A DNA stretch of 64,000 nucleotides from Staphylococcus nepalensis (GCF_014635045.1 NZ_BMCF01000005.1:1-64000), one strand, 5' to 3'; shown: positions 47,772 to 56,363, numbered from the stretch's first letter. Translations and numbers: made by a program. The notes: generated from the letters alone by a model not told the origin.

Positions 47772-47978
47772 ATGAATCAAATCAGTCAACTAGCAGTCAC
47801 CATGTCGCGCACATCCTATGATAAAGATGGTAAAGCTACTCAATTCAAGCGTCATTTTGCAAATTTAAATACTGAAGCAACTACTGACCAAATTAAAAGC
47901 TTTAAATCTATTATCGAACAAATTACTGGAGAAAAATTTGAAACTGTTGAAATTATCAAAACTGAAACAGTGAACTAA
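47772..47978 (+). CDS. DUF1659 small protein
   Basis: A 68-residue cytosolic protein with the DUF1659 pattern (MSRTSYDKDGKATQFKRHFANLN, then a helix ATTDQIKSFKSIIEQITGE). AAAGGAGGTTACACAA gives a strong start. It is paired with the DUF2922 gene 14 bases downstream, an association common in Firmicutes. Role unknown. Divergent from the recombinase-like gene. Confidence 0.88.
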   Translation: MNQISQLAVTMSRTSYDKDGKATQFKRHFANLNTEATTDQIKSFKSIIEQITGEKFETVEIIKTETVN

Positions 47979-47992
47979 GGAGGTAAACTAAG

Positions 47993-48211
47993 ATGACACA
48001 AACTTTAGAACTTGTATTTATTGACGCCGTGAATAAAGATATTAAAATACAAATACCGAAAATTGAACACTTCATCAATGAAAGTGCTGTAAAAGATGGA
48101 ATGAATAAGTTGATTACACTAGATATATTAAGACCAAAAGCTGGCATTCCAACGAAGGTACATGCGGCACAAATCATCGATAAATCTACAAAACTTATTT
48201 TTGAGGTTTAA
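47993..48211 (+). CDS. DUF2922 small protein
   Basis: A 72-residue cytosolic protein ending with the KVHAAQIIDKSTKLIFEV beta-rich tail of DUF2922. TAAGGAGGTAAACTAAG precedes the ATG. Second gene of a two-gene operon with DUF1659. No function is known. Confidence 0.88.
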   Translation: MTQTLELVFIDAVNKDIKIQIPKIEHFINESAVKDGMNKLITLDILRPKAGIPTKVHAAQIIDKSTKLIFEV

Positions 48212-48260
48212 TTAAGGTGTAGTAAGACCAAAAAAGCTATATAAACTAAATATCATGCAT

Positions 48261-48410
48261 AAGTGCTAACTAACATTAAAAGGGATACAAGAAGTATTAA
48301 TACACTTGCATGGGATGATACTAAGGCCAAGTGGGTTACATGAACTAATGCCCATGCATCATATCACTAACGCGATAAAATTGAGAAGTGATACTTTAGC
48401 GTTAGCACTT
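48261..48410 (+). other. Region of nested, competing inverted repeats
   Basis: A perfect 10-bp inverted repeat (48261-48270 with 48401-48410) encloses an 8-bp one (48307-48314 with 48351-48358), a 7-bp one (48367-48373 with 48399-48405) and another 7-bp one (48362-48368 with 48387-48393). Several arms overlap, so alternative folds compete. Possible 3' UTR or small RNA ending at the terminator at 48453. Confidence 0.4.
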
Positions 48411-48452
48411 TAGAAAAGTAACACCTTATCAACTAATACCAACATTAAACTC

Positions 48453-48496
48453 AAGGCTGAGGCATCATTGAATTTATGGTGTCCCAGCCTTTTATC
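48453..48496 (+). terminator. Terminator after the DUF1659/DUF2922 region
   Basis: AAGGCTG/CAGCCTT hairpin (48453-48459 with 48485-48491) followed by TTTATCT; a GGCTGGGACA-type repeat. Confidence 0.65.
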
Positions 48497-48591
48497 TATT
48501 AATATGCGAAAAATACGTTCCAGTAATCATAGATGTTCCAATTAAGCCGTAATTACAATTTTTGTACGTATCCTTATCACTATCCATTGCA

Positions 48592-48828
48592 TTAACTATT
48601 CCTGCAAGGCCGCAACCTAACTGTATCACCGAAAAACACTTTACTTTTCCCCAATTTTTTACACATCGTGTACTGATCAAACACTTCAATAACTTGGGCA
48701 AGGTTTTTATACGATCTTCTAGGATTTAAAACTTCTATAAATTGACCTTTATGAACTCCTTCATTACTTCCTGCGCTTATAAAAAACGTTTCTTCATCTA
48801 ATAAGCGTATAATCGAAAGTTGTTTCAA
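48592..48828 (-). CDS. Small hypothetical protein, beta-rich
   Basis: A 78-residue frame beginning at TTG, read as KQLSIIRLLDEETFFISAGSN with a GxxxGQFIEVLNP segment and GDTVRL near the end. The ISAGSNxGVxKGQFIEV pattern looks like the small beta-barrel seen in FlgT-type C-terminal domains, which argues that the frame is real. The ribosome binding site is weak (GGTGG), it may be truncated, and no partner gene is near. Confidence 0.4.
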   Translation of the reverse strand: MKQLSIIRLLDEETFFISAGSNEGVHKGQFIEVLNPRRSYKNLAQVIEVFDQYTMCKKLGKSKVFFGDTVRLRPCRNS

Positions 48829-49078
48829 TGTAAATTGCCACCGCTTCTTTAAATATTTAAATTACCATAAAATAATGATCCCTAATTTTTATGAGTATTT
48901 TTTATAATTTTGATTGATTCGTTTTACTTTTAAAAATCAATCAATGTAACTATTTTATTATATTTCTTTAATTGTGTACATCATTTTATGTACAGATTTA
49001 TACACGACCACAAAATAATATAGGCATATCTGCATCTTTCCTATATAATGAAGTTATCTCTATAGAAAGCGTGATTTA

Positions 49079-50008
49079 ATGATTCTTTTATATTTAGTAG
49101 GCATCATTGCTGGAATGGTTGTTCCATTTCAAACTTCAATTAATTCAAGGTTGAGTCTTTATACAAAATCCTCATTTTATGCTTCAACCATTTCTTTTGC
49201 TACTGGCACAATCTTTTTAATTTTGATTAATTTAATTACAAATCCGCATGTTTTTACTACACAATTTTATAGTGACCAAACTTTGAGTTATGTGTGGTTT
49301 ATCGGTGGTATACTTGGGGTAGTATTTTTAACTGGGAACTTATTATTACTTCCAAGATTGGGCGCTTCCTTAACAGTAGTTATGACTGTCGCTGGACAAA
49401 TTATTATGGGCGTTACAATTGATACATTCGGTTGGTTCGGCGCAGATGTAGAACCTTTTACTATATTTAAAGTGTTAGGTATCTTATTTTTAATTTTGGG
49501 GATCATTCTTATGAATTATGTACGCAGAAACCCAAAAGATAAAAATATGAATTCTAAAGTTTATATTTGGCTCATAATTGGATTTATATTTGGTTTTTGT
49601 CCTCCAATACAAACAGCTATCAACAGTGCTTTAGGCCAACAAGTGCATTCATCTATATTAGCATCATTAATCTCATTTATAATTGGAACAATAACATTAT
49701 TTATTTTAACAATGATTTTCAACAGAACACTTAAAATGACTACTTACCATTCACAAAAAGGTAAATTAAAACCTATTTATTTCATTGGTGGTATCTTGGG
49801 TGTAATTTTTGTTACTACAAATATTATACTAATGCCTCATCTTGGTGCAGCATTAACTACAATCATTGTGATGTTAGGTCAAATGTTGATGGGAATTATC
49901 ATCGACCATTTTGGTCTATTAGGCACATTTGTAAACAAAATCACCAAAAGAAAAATCATCGGCATCATTGCAATGATGATTGGTATTATACTTTTAAGAT
50001 TATTTTAA
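49079..50008 (+). CDS. DMT-superfamily transporter (DUF606/YdcZ, duplicated)
   Basis: A 309-residue membrane protein of about ten helices built from two DUF606 repeats. The first (about 1-150) has VPFQTSINSRLSLYTKSS and GGILGVVFLTGNLLLLPRLGASLT; the second (about 155-309) has PPIQTAINSALGQQVHSS and GGILGVIFVTTNIILMPHLGAALT, clearly the same unit. Small-molecule or metabolite export is likely; substrate unknown. The ribosome binding site is weak (AAAGCGTGA). Confidence 0.88.
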   Translation: MILLYLVGIIAGMVVPFQTSINSRLSLYTKSSFYASTISFATGTIFLILINLITNPHVFTTQFYSDQTLSYVWFIGGILGVVFLTGNLLLLPRLGASLTVVMTVAGQIIMGVTIDTFGWFGADVEPFTIFKVLGILFLILGIILMNYVRRNPKDKNMNSKVYIWLIIGFIFGFCPPIQTAINSALGQQVHSSILASLISFIIGTITLFILTMIFNRTLKMTTYHSQKGKLKPIYFIGGILGVIFVTTNIILMPHLGAALTTIIVMLGQMLMGIIIDHFGLLGTFVNKITKRKIIGIIAMMIGIILLRLF

Positions 50009-50126
50009 TAAATAAAGCACAGCGTTATTTACTTTTAAAAAATGGTGGATAACGCTTTTTTTATATGGCAGAAAAGATACAAACACAGTATAATCATTAC
50101 ATTAAAACATTAGAGGTGATAAATTA

Positions 50127-51086
50127 TTGAAACGTATCTGTATTCTACTACTCGCATTGCTTATCTTATTTAGCACAACTGCATTATTTTTATGGTTATA
50201 TTTAAAATCAAAAACAACCTTCATCGCAAATAACCAAATTGAAACGATAAAGGTTACCTACAAAAAGCCCCAATACTTCATAGGCAAACAAGAGCCTTCT
50301 CAGTTAATCACAATCGATTATAATCCAACTAAGGGCGCCATACATGATTGGTATGTTCAAAACCAATCGAAGGTAGCACAAAATCAACCACTTTTCGAAT
50401 ACTATAATCCCCAAATCGAACAGCGCATTACTTTAAAACAAAGACAACTCGCTCAATTAACTCAAAACAAAACATACGCATCTACGAACTATGATTTAGC
50501 TATAAAAAATCTAGAAACTGAAATTGCGCAACTACAAACTCAATTACGCACAACCATCTTCGCTCCTATCTCTGGTATAATTAACATAAATTACACATAT
50601 TCTTCTTTAAATAAGTTACCATTGGTTCAAATATACGATGCAACACCTATCATAAGAGCAAAGGTTTCTGAAAACGACCGCCCCTTTTTGCATGTAAAAG
50701 ATAAATTAAAAATAAAAGCCAAGAACGGGAGGACTTCTAGCGGAGAAATAAAGCAAATTTCTACACTGCCACTCAAGCAAAATCAAGCATCTCAAAATTC
50801 CAAATATTTAATTGAAATTACACCAAAACCTGCTTACTTCTTTGGAAGTCATGTTGAAATTGAAATACCTAATACTCAAATTGAAATACCTAATACTCAA
50901 ATTGAAATACCTCGCACAGCAATAGATAATGATCAATTCGTTTACCTGCTAAGAAATAAAAAAATTATTAAAAGGGTTATTAAACTAGAAAAATCGGGTA
51001 ATAAAAAAACTATGTTGATAACTGAAGGATTAAAGCCCGGCGATGTCATAGCTAGGAATGCTGATACTGTGCGATTTAAAAATTAA
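50127..51086 (+). CDS. HlyD/RND-type membrane-fusion adaptor, orphan
   Basis: A 319-residue protein with one N-terminal membrane helix (about 3-26). It has a split lipoyl/barrel-sandwich domain around a short coiled coil (about 105-145, with KQRQLAQL and LETEIAQLQTQL) and a C-terminal beta domain. This is the adaptor layout of YknX/MacA-type efflux systems, but no ABC or RND gene is adjacent. The TTG start follows GAGGTGAT. Residues about 245-265 carry three IEIPxTx units encoded by a 21-bp tandem repeat. Confidence 0.82.
   Translation: MKRICILLLALLILFSTTALFLWLYLKSKTTFIANNQIETIKVTYKKPQYFIGKQEPSQLITIDYNPTKGAIHDWYVQNQSKVAQNQPLFEYYNPQIEQRITLKQRQLAQLTQNKTYASTNYDLAIKNLETEIAQLQTQLRTTIFAPISGIININYTYSSLNKLPLVQIYDATPIIRAKVSENDRPFLHVKDKLKIKAKNGRTSSGEIKQISTLPLKQNQASQNSKYLIEITPKPAYFFGSHVEIEIPNTQIEIPNTQIEIPRTAIDNDQFVYLLRNKKIIKRVIKLEKSGNKKTMLITEGLKPGDVIARNADTVRFKN
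50859..50912 (+). repeat. 21-bp tandem repeat inside the adaptor gene
   Basis: Two identical 21-base units (50859-50879, 50880-50900) and a 12-base partial third. It keeps the reading frame and encodes IEIPNTQ repeats, a likely slippage site. Confidence 0.9.
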
Positions 51087-51448
51087 ATGTGTACAGTATA
51101 AATGCCATAATCTTTTAAAATGATATTTGTCTTTTATGTTTTTTATCAAATAGTGACAAATTGTAATAGAGAAGCATTAATTATGATTCAATCATTGGTA
51201 TTTAAATAATTGAATTAATAATTTAAATCATTACTGTGATGTTTAAACGGTTTTTTGTTTACTTTCTATTTTTATTTAGTTATAATAAACTAAATAATGC
51301 TGGTTTTAATATATTTTACCCAAATTTATTAGAGCTGTAAATTATGATAAAAACTTTGTATTCAACTTTGAATTAAGACAAATTATTATACAAAAAGATT
51401 TTTAATATGTATATTTGATTGGGCATATAAATTAGGGAGGAATTAAGC
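51087..51448 (+). promoter_or_regulatory. sarA upstream region
   Basis: 362 AT-rich bases before sarA. In S. aureus three promoters lie in a longer upstream region; here the interval is shorter. TATTATACA (51383-51391) and TTTAATATGTATAT (51402-51415) contain possible -10 boxes, but I cannot assign start sites. I see no gene. Confidence 0.4.
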
Positions 51449-51823
51449 ATGGCTATCACCAAAATTAACGATTGTTTTGAATTATTAGCGATGGTAACAT
51501 ACGCTGATAAATTAAAGAGTATTATCAAAAAAGAATTTTCAATAAGTTTCGAGGAGTTTGCTGTATTAACATATATTAGCGAACACGAAAGTGAAGAATA
51601 TTACTTAAAAGATATCATCAATCACCTAAACTATAAACAGCCACAAGTTGTTAAAGCAGTTAAAAATTTATCTCAAGAAGATTACTTTGATAAAAAACGT
51701 AATGAGCACGATGAAAGGACTGTATTAATATTAGTTGATTCTAAGCAACGCAAAAAGATCAACGAATTATTATCACGTATCGACAAACGTATCCAAGCAG
51801 CAAATGATGAAAAAGAAGTATAA
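51449..51823 (+). CDS. sarA: SarA, global winged-helix regulator
   Basis: A 124-residue MarR/SarA-family regulator, the same length as S. aureus SarA. The helix-turn-helix is [27 protein letters not shown] (about 55-81), and the wing carries [16 protein letters not shown] (about 83-98) with the conserved Asp-Glu-Arg. It controls secreted proteins, adhesion and biofilm genes in staphylococci. TTAGGGAGGAATTAAGC gives a strong start. Monocistronic with a terminator. Confidence 0.97.
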   Translation: MAITKINDCFELLAMVTYADKLKSIIKKEFSISFEEFAVLTYISEHESEEYYLKDIINHLNYKQPQVVKAVKNLSQEDYFDKKRNEHDERTVLILVDSKQRKKINELLSRIDKRIQAANDEKEV

Positions 51824-51862
51824 ACAGCTTTTTCTTTCACATAATACATCTATAAATAATTC

Positions 51863-51900
51863 AAAGTCTGGGTCATGACTAAATGATTCAGACTTTTTTA
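51863..51900 (+). terminator. Terminator of sarA
   Basis: AAAGTCTG/CAGACTTT with an inner TCAT/ATGA pair, then six T. Between here and 52150 I see no gene, only a small CGCTTTG/CAAAGCG palindrome near 51906. Confidence 0.85.
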
Positions 51901-52149
51901 TGCGGCGCTTTGCCAAAGCGGTCTGAGACAAATTTTTTCGCTTAGACATTCTTAGGTTACTTAATCTCTTTTTTAATATAAGAAGCATAAAGTCGCGAAA
52001 TTAATAAGATATAGTTGCCCAAGTTTTCATGATTTCTATACCCGAATGATATTTTCTTATAATAAGCTGCATTTTTTATTGGTAGTTATTTATTCTGATG
52101 TGGTAACACTATGAGTTGAGGCTGTGCCCGTGAAAAGTGTGCATAAAAA

Positions 52150-52182
52150 ACTGTCGACAAAATCAGAGACTTTGTCGACAGT
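52150..52182 (-). terminator. Terminator of the Asp-nucleophile hydrolase gene
   Basis: Perfect 12-bp stem (52150-52161 with 52171-52182), 9-base loop, then six T on the minus strand. Confidence 0.9.
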
Positions 52183-52203
52183 CTAAATAGCTCAGCTAGT
52201 TCA

Positions 52204-53004
52204 TTACTCTTGATACACGCTCGGTTTTATAAAGTTCAAAAAAGCTTCTAAAAAATGTTTCGGTTCTTCTATATGGGGAGCGTGGCCTGATTGATTAAAT
52301 TCAACCAAGGTTAATTTTTTAAACACTTGTTTATACTTATTCAACATTTCTTCAGTAACAAAAGGATCGTATTTACCATTAACGATTAAAGTAGGTATGT
52401 CTGTTTCTTCAATTATAGTATCCTTGTTAAATACTGGAAATTGCATTAAAGCTCGTGTAGCAACGGCGCTATCTTCAGCTGATTGCCTATTATAAATAAG
52501 CTGTGATTGAAACCACTTTTTAGCCTTTTCTTTGTCTTTGTATATATAAGGCAGTAATAATAATAAAGATTCAGATTTATCAAAACCTTCTATTTCGTCT
52601 TCATGTTCAATCATTAATTTATTTAATTCAAATACACTATCTACTAAATTACAGGCAACTAATGTTAATGACTCTACCATCGATGCATATTCATCAGAAA
52701 AATGCTTAGCAATGAGACCGCCCATATCATGCCCTATTAAGTGTGCCTTTTTAACATTTAATTTATGCATCAATATATATAAGTCTTCTACATGATCTTT
52801 CAAACGAAATGCATTGGGCTTGGATGACTTACCATGTCCCCTAACGTCATAAATGATGACGTCAAAGTCGTTTTTTAATTCGTCTTTCAAGTTACATAGA
52901 GAAGCAAGATTGCCATCTAAGCCATGAATTAAAATGATAGGAAAGCCTTGACCCTCACGGATATATGCCAATTCAATGTCACAATTAATTCTTACTTTTT
53001 CCAT
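52204..53004 (-). CDS. Alpha/beta hydrolase with an aspartate nucleophile
   Basis: A 266-residue cytosolic alpha/beta hydrolase. The oxyanion segment is HGLDG (27-31). The nucleophile elbow is GHDMGG with Asp93, not Ser. A second acid is in GKYDPF near 213, and the catalytic His241 is in SGHAPHIEEP. An Asp nucleophile is typical of epoxide hydrolases and haloalkane/haloacetate dehalogenases rather than esterases. AAAGGAGGTGG precedes the ATG. Monocistronic. It is paralogous in layout to the gene at 54864. Confidence 0.85.
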   Translation of the reverse strand: MEKVRINCDIELAYIREGQGFPIILIHGLDGNLASLCNLKDELKNDFDVIIYDVRGHGKSSKPNAFRLKDHVEDLYILMHKLNVKKAHLIGHDMGGLIAKHFSDEYASMVESLTLVACNLVDSVFELNKLMIEHEDEIEGFDKSESLLLLLPYIYKDKEKAKKWFQSQLIYNRQSAEDSAVATRALMQFPVFNKDTIIEETDIPTLIVNGKYDPFVTEEMLNKYKQVFKKLTLVEFNQSGHAPHIEEPKHFLEAFLNFIKPSVYQE

Positions 53005-53291
53005 TTTGGGCCACCTCCTTTATATGATTTATATACCCTTGTTTAATAATGCTTACGCTCAATTTTAAATATTTAGCCATAGTACCTTCTTTTTCTTCAT
53101 TCTATAAACTTAATATTAAATTAAACGCGTTAAAAACCTATAGGTCTCGCATGACATACTTATTTTCTAAAAGTGTTTCTTGCGCCTGTCCTGTCTTGGT
53201 CAAGATGAAACCACAATATAAGCAACAGCAGATAGATTAGAACTATTTCGTAAGCTAATATACATGTTCGAAATAAAACAATTTTAAATAA
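53005..53291. other. Intergenic region with a possible gene remnant
   Basis: On the minus strand about 53139-53218 reads as a coherent peptide (GFILTKTGQAQETLLENK and so on) but has no start, hits a stop and continues out of frame. It could be a decayed gene. Nothing else is seen. Confidence 0.25.
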
Positions 53292-53330
53292 AAAAATGCA
53301 TCTCCATTCAAAAAATGAAGATACATTTTT
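53292..53330 (-). terminator. Terminator of the 236-residue membrane protein gene
   Basis: Imperfect 17-bp stem (53292-53308 with 53314-53330) with two mismatches and a T-rich tail on the minus strand. Confidence 0.75.
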
Positions 53331-53350
53331 ATTTATTAGTATAAATATTA

Positions 53351-54061
53351 CTATTTTCTAGAAGATATTCTAATCGTGTAATAGATAATCACGATTAATA
53401 ATAAAACCCAAATTACGATTGAAGCAATTTGTGTAACGATAGGGTTACTAATCATTGCATCTATCGTTTTTTGACAAAATAACAAACCTATGCCAGTAAA
53501 TTCTAACCTTCTAAAGTAAATACCTGAAATGCTAAAAATGATACCAACAAAAAAGACAAATTGATGTGCGTATATTGTGACAGCTACAATACCTAAATCA
53601 AAGCCAAAAGCATGCGCAAAGACTAGTATTAACGCTACTGCAGCAACACTAAGGCCAATAATCCTCTCGAATTTATTACTATAGAGATAATTTTTCCAAT
53701 CAATTCTCAAATAAATAAAAATTGATATTGGCAAGATAATTAAACAGTAAAAAATGGATAATCCAGTCGCAGCCTGAAATGGCACATATTGTTTGTCATA
53801 CAAATAGGATAGCAAAATAAAATTGATAATAAAAAATACGATAGGATTTAATTGTAATGTAAATAAATTACGTTGAATCGTTAAAATAATTTCAGCTGGT
53901 GACTTTCTTCTGTATTCTATATAATCCAAATCTTGTGCTTCCGATTTTTTCAATTCTTTTTTTAGTTTCCCCTTAATATCATCTATAAGATTTGGGGAAA
54001 GACCTTTATGAGTGAAATAATCATTGATATTTTCTACTAATACTTTGTCGTTAACTCTCAT
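53351..54061 (-). CDS. Hypothetical membrane protein with cytosolic N-terminal domain
   Basis: A 236-residue protein. The N-terminal 70 residues are soluble and charged (KGKLKKELKKSEAQDLDYIEYRRKSP), followed by about six membrane helices (about 72-232) and a short basic end. The N-terminal part resembles the short cytosolic helical domain found in some DUF1129/DUF1700-like membrane proteins, but I cannot name the family with confidence. AAAAAAGGAGCC precedes the ATG. Monocistronic. Confidence 0.72.
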   Translation of the reverse strand: MRVNDKVLVENINDYFTHKGLSPNLIDDIKGKLKKELKKSEAQDLDYIEYRRKSPAEIILTIQRNLFTLQLNPIVFFIINFILLSYLYDKQYVPFQAATGLSIFYCLIILPISIFIYLRIDWKNYLYSNKFERIIGLSVAAVALILVFAHAFGFDLGIVAVTIYAHQFVFFVGIIFSISGIYFRRLEFTGIGLLFCQKTIDAMISNPIVTQIASIVIWVLLLIVIIYYTIRISSRK

Positions 54062-54160
54062 GATAGGCTCCTTTTTTATATTAAATAAATACTCTATATA
54101 TTAATATATGTAAATGACTAACATATATAATTAAACTTTCTCTCATTGTAACAATAAAAT

Positions 54161-54194
54161 AACCGACAAGTATATAGCATTACACTTGTCGGTT
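54161..54194 (-). terminator. Terminator of the secreted protein gene
   Basis: Perfect 11-bp stem (54161-54171 with 54184-54194), then TTATTTTATTG on the minus strand. Confidence 0.85.
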
Positions 54195-54225
54195 TATTAT
54201 TCATTTTAAATATTACAAGTGAAAG

Positions 54226-54732
54226 TTATTTACCAATATCAATACGATAAAGCTTGATATTTTTATCACTTGGTGATGAAGAGCTAAATTGGTAAGATAC
54301 TTCGTTATCTTGAACGTAACCAAAGTTACCTGTCACATTATTATAATGCTCACGCGTAATAGCCGTGTCACTTACATGTTTTTTCACTTCTTTGTATGCG
54401 GGACCATTTGTATCATTATAGCTCATAGAAATACGAGTGATTTTACCATCGTTTTTCTTACCATCCGCAGTTACAACAAGTACACCATTATCTTTTTTGA
54501 ATTCATAATAGTGTTCTGAACCGTCAGGTTTATATGAGTAAATTGGTTTTTTATTATCTTTTAATACAGTTTGAATAGAATTTCCTAATTTTGCGCCTTC
54601 TAACGATTGATCGCCATGTTGTAATTCAGTAACGTTTTGGATTGAGTTCCCAGATGCCGCTTCAACAGTTCCTGCATTAATACCAGAAAATGTTAATCCT
54701 GCAACTAAAACTACTGCACATAACCTTTTCAT
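54226..54732 (-). CDS. Small secreted protein of unknown function
   Basis: A 168-residue exported protein. The signal peptide (about 1-26, cleavage near VEA-AS) is followed by a compact beta-rich domain with IQNVTELQHGDQSL, HYYEFKKDNGVLVV and YQFSSSSPS segments and no Cys. S. aureus has a similar exported protein in the same sarA-argS interval. No enzymatic motif. The ATG at 54732 is better spaced from GGAG than the GTG two codons upstream. Confidence 0.78.
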   Translation of the reverse strand: MKRLCAVVLVAGLTFSGINAGTVEAASGNSIQNVTELQHGDQSLEGAKLGNSIQTVLKDNKKPIYSYKPDGSEHYYEFKKDNGVLVVTADGKKNDGKITRISMSYNDTNGPAYKEVKKHVSDTAITREHYNNVTGNFGYVQDNEVSYQFSSSSPSDKNIKLYRIDIGK

Positions 54733-54820
54733 AAGCACTCTCTCCTTCTATATTTAACTGACTTTTATTGTGCTTGTTTTTATTGTACTATAAATATTAC
54801 TAAAATAACAGTCATGTTAC

Positions 54821-54857
54821 AAAAAGATTACAAAACAAGTTATCTTGTAATCTTTTT
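54821..54857. terminator. Bidirectional terminator below the HAD/hydrolase operon
   Basis: Perfect 13-bp stem (54821-54833 with 54845-54857) with A-run and T-run ends. Confidence 0.92.
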
Positions 54858-54863
54858 GTGGTA

Positions 54864-55661
54864 CTAAGCTACTGATGGAACTTGCTGTTTTATAAATTCA
54901 GCAACATGATTCATAAATTTATCTTTTTCTTCTACAAATGGATATAACCCCGATGCTTCAAAAACTTCAAATCGCGTGTCACCGATATAATCAGCAACTT
55001 CTTTCGCTTCGAATACCGTCGTCCGTTCACCATGTTGCCCTACTACAATTAATGTCGGTGCTTTTAGTTCTTTTAAATAATTCATAACATTGTTATCAAT
55101 AAATGATTCTTTTACTGCTTCAATTTCAAATTTTGTAGACATACTGTTGGTATATTCCACTTGTTTCAAGAATTTTTTAGCTTTCCTTTTAGAATAATAT
55201 AGTTGTTTATCAAGGAATTTCTGTTGTGCTTCACCATCCCAATTTCTAATCTTATCTGCATATTTTCTATATAAACGCTCTTCAGGCGTGATGTCATTTA
55301 ATAGTGTAGGATTAACCATTGTTAATGAAGTTACAACGTCAGGATATTGTGCAGTAAATAACGCAGCAATCGAACCACCCAACTCATGTGCTATAATCGA
55401 ACACTCACTAATATATAAGTAATCTAATAGCTCTTTTATATCTTTGGCATATGTCTTAAAATTAATTTTAGTAGGTTTATCCGAGTAACCATGACCCCTT
55501 AAATCAATGAGTACGACTTGATAAGCATGATTAAATTTAGCTTCTAAACCTTGAAATACTGAAAAATTATCAAAAGCAGTGTGAATCATTACGATCGCTT
55601 TGCCTTCCCCACTCGTCTTATAGTTTAAAGCTATACCATCACTTGTTGTAAATAAGTTCAT
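54864..55661 (-). CDS. Alpha/beta hydrolase-fold protein, probably catalytically altered
   Basis: A 265-residue alpha/beta hydrolase fold with the strand LIDLRGHGYSDKP (51-63) and core intact. The nucleophile elbow reads AHELGG, with Glu93 where Ser or Asp is expected, and the C-terminal catalytic His is replaced by Leu239 (SGLYPFVEE, compare SGHAPHIEE in the neighbour at 52204). It may be a pseudo-enzyme or use another chemistry. It starts 3 bases after the HAD gene stop, so the two are co-transcribed. Confidence 0.85.
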   Translation of the reverse strand: MNLFTTSDGIALNYKTSGEGKAIVMIHTAFDNFSVFQGLEAKFNHAYQVVLIDLRGHGYSDKPTKINFKTYAKDIKELLDYLYISECSIIAHELGGSIAALFTAQYPDVVTSLTMVNPTLLNDITPEERLYRKYADKIRNWDGEAQQKFLDKQLYYSKRKAKKFLKQVEYTNSMSTKFEIEAVKESFIDNNVMNYLKELKAPTLIVVGQHGERTTVFEAKEVADYIGDTRFEVFEASGLYPFVEEKDKFMNHVAEFIKQQVPSVA

Positions 55662-55664
55662 ATT

Positions 55665-56363
55665 TTATCTTCCTTTCTTACTAATTGATAATATGGAGAG
55701 TAATTCTTCTGTAGTTTTAATTGTAAAATCTACTTCCTCTGGTAATGGCGTAAGATCATTTTCATTATCTTCTTTAAACCAAACACTAATCATGCCCATT
55801 GCTCTAGCAGGTGCCACATCATTAAGTGGGTCGTCACCAACATACATTGTCTCTTCAGGTTTGGTGCCGAGTTGAGTTAACATATCTTCGAAAATTTTAG
55901 GATGCGGTTTACGGTATCCTACTGTCTCTGAAGTAGATAAATAATTTACATTATCCTCAATCCCTAATGCGTGTAAACGAAACTGTTTAATTTTTGACTT
56001 ACCATTTGCGATTACACCAGTTAAATATCCATATTGTGTTAATTTTTCTAAAGTATATTGCGTATCATAATAAGGGAATACATACCTATAAAAATGCATT
56101 TCAAAATCACTGAATAAATCTTTCCAAGTTAGTCGATCTATATGGAAATCTTTAATTATTGCTTTATACAATTCAGGTTTATCATGGTCTTCGTCATCAT
56201 CCAATTCTATAAATTTCCGTTTAAAATCTTCTAGTTGGATACGTACAAAATAATCATGAAATCTTTCATATTGCTCTTCAATAAATTTTTCTCTAGATTT
56301 ATTTCTGTCTAATAATGTACCTTCTAAATCAAAAACGATCGCTTTCACGTGCGTTAAATCCAT
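55665..56363 (-). CDS. HAD-superfamily hydrolase
   Basis: A 232-residue HAD phosphatase-like protein with a helical cap (about 20-95). Motif I is FDLEGTLLD: Asp12 is kept, but the general acid at +2 is Glu14 rather than the usual Asp. Motif II is VIANG near 118, the Lys is in GYRKPHP near 150, and motif IV is YVGDDPLND near 174. Phosphoglycolate-phosphatase-like layout; substrate unknown. First gene of a two-gene unit with the altered hydrolase. Confidence 0.85.
   Translation of the reverse strand: MDLTHVKAIVFDLEGTLLDRNKSREKFIEEQYERFHDYFVRIQLEDFKRKFIELDDDEDHDKPELYKAIIKDFHIDRLTWKDLFSDFEMHFYRYVFPYYDTQYTLEKLTQYGYLTGVIANGKSKIKQFRLHALGIEDNVNYLSTSETVGYRKPHPKIFEDMLTQLGTKPEETMYVGDDPLNDVAPARAMGMISVWFKEDNENDLTPLPEEVDFTIKTTEELLSILSISKKGR

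Noticed and set aside
48492-48701. 69-codon minus-strand frame overlapping the small FlgT-like frame
   Set aside because: The overlapping frame at 48592-48828 has the better protein-like motif; this one has no ribosome binding site. A frameshifted continuation cannot be excluded.
53049-53240. 63-codon plus-strand frame in the spacer before the 236-residue membrane gene
   Set aside because: No ribosome binding site; its sequence looks like the antisense of a minus-strand remnant.
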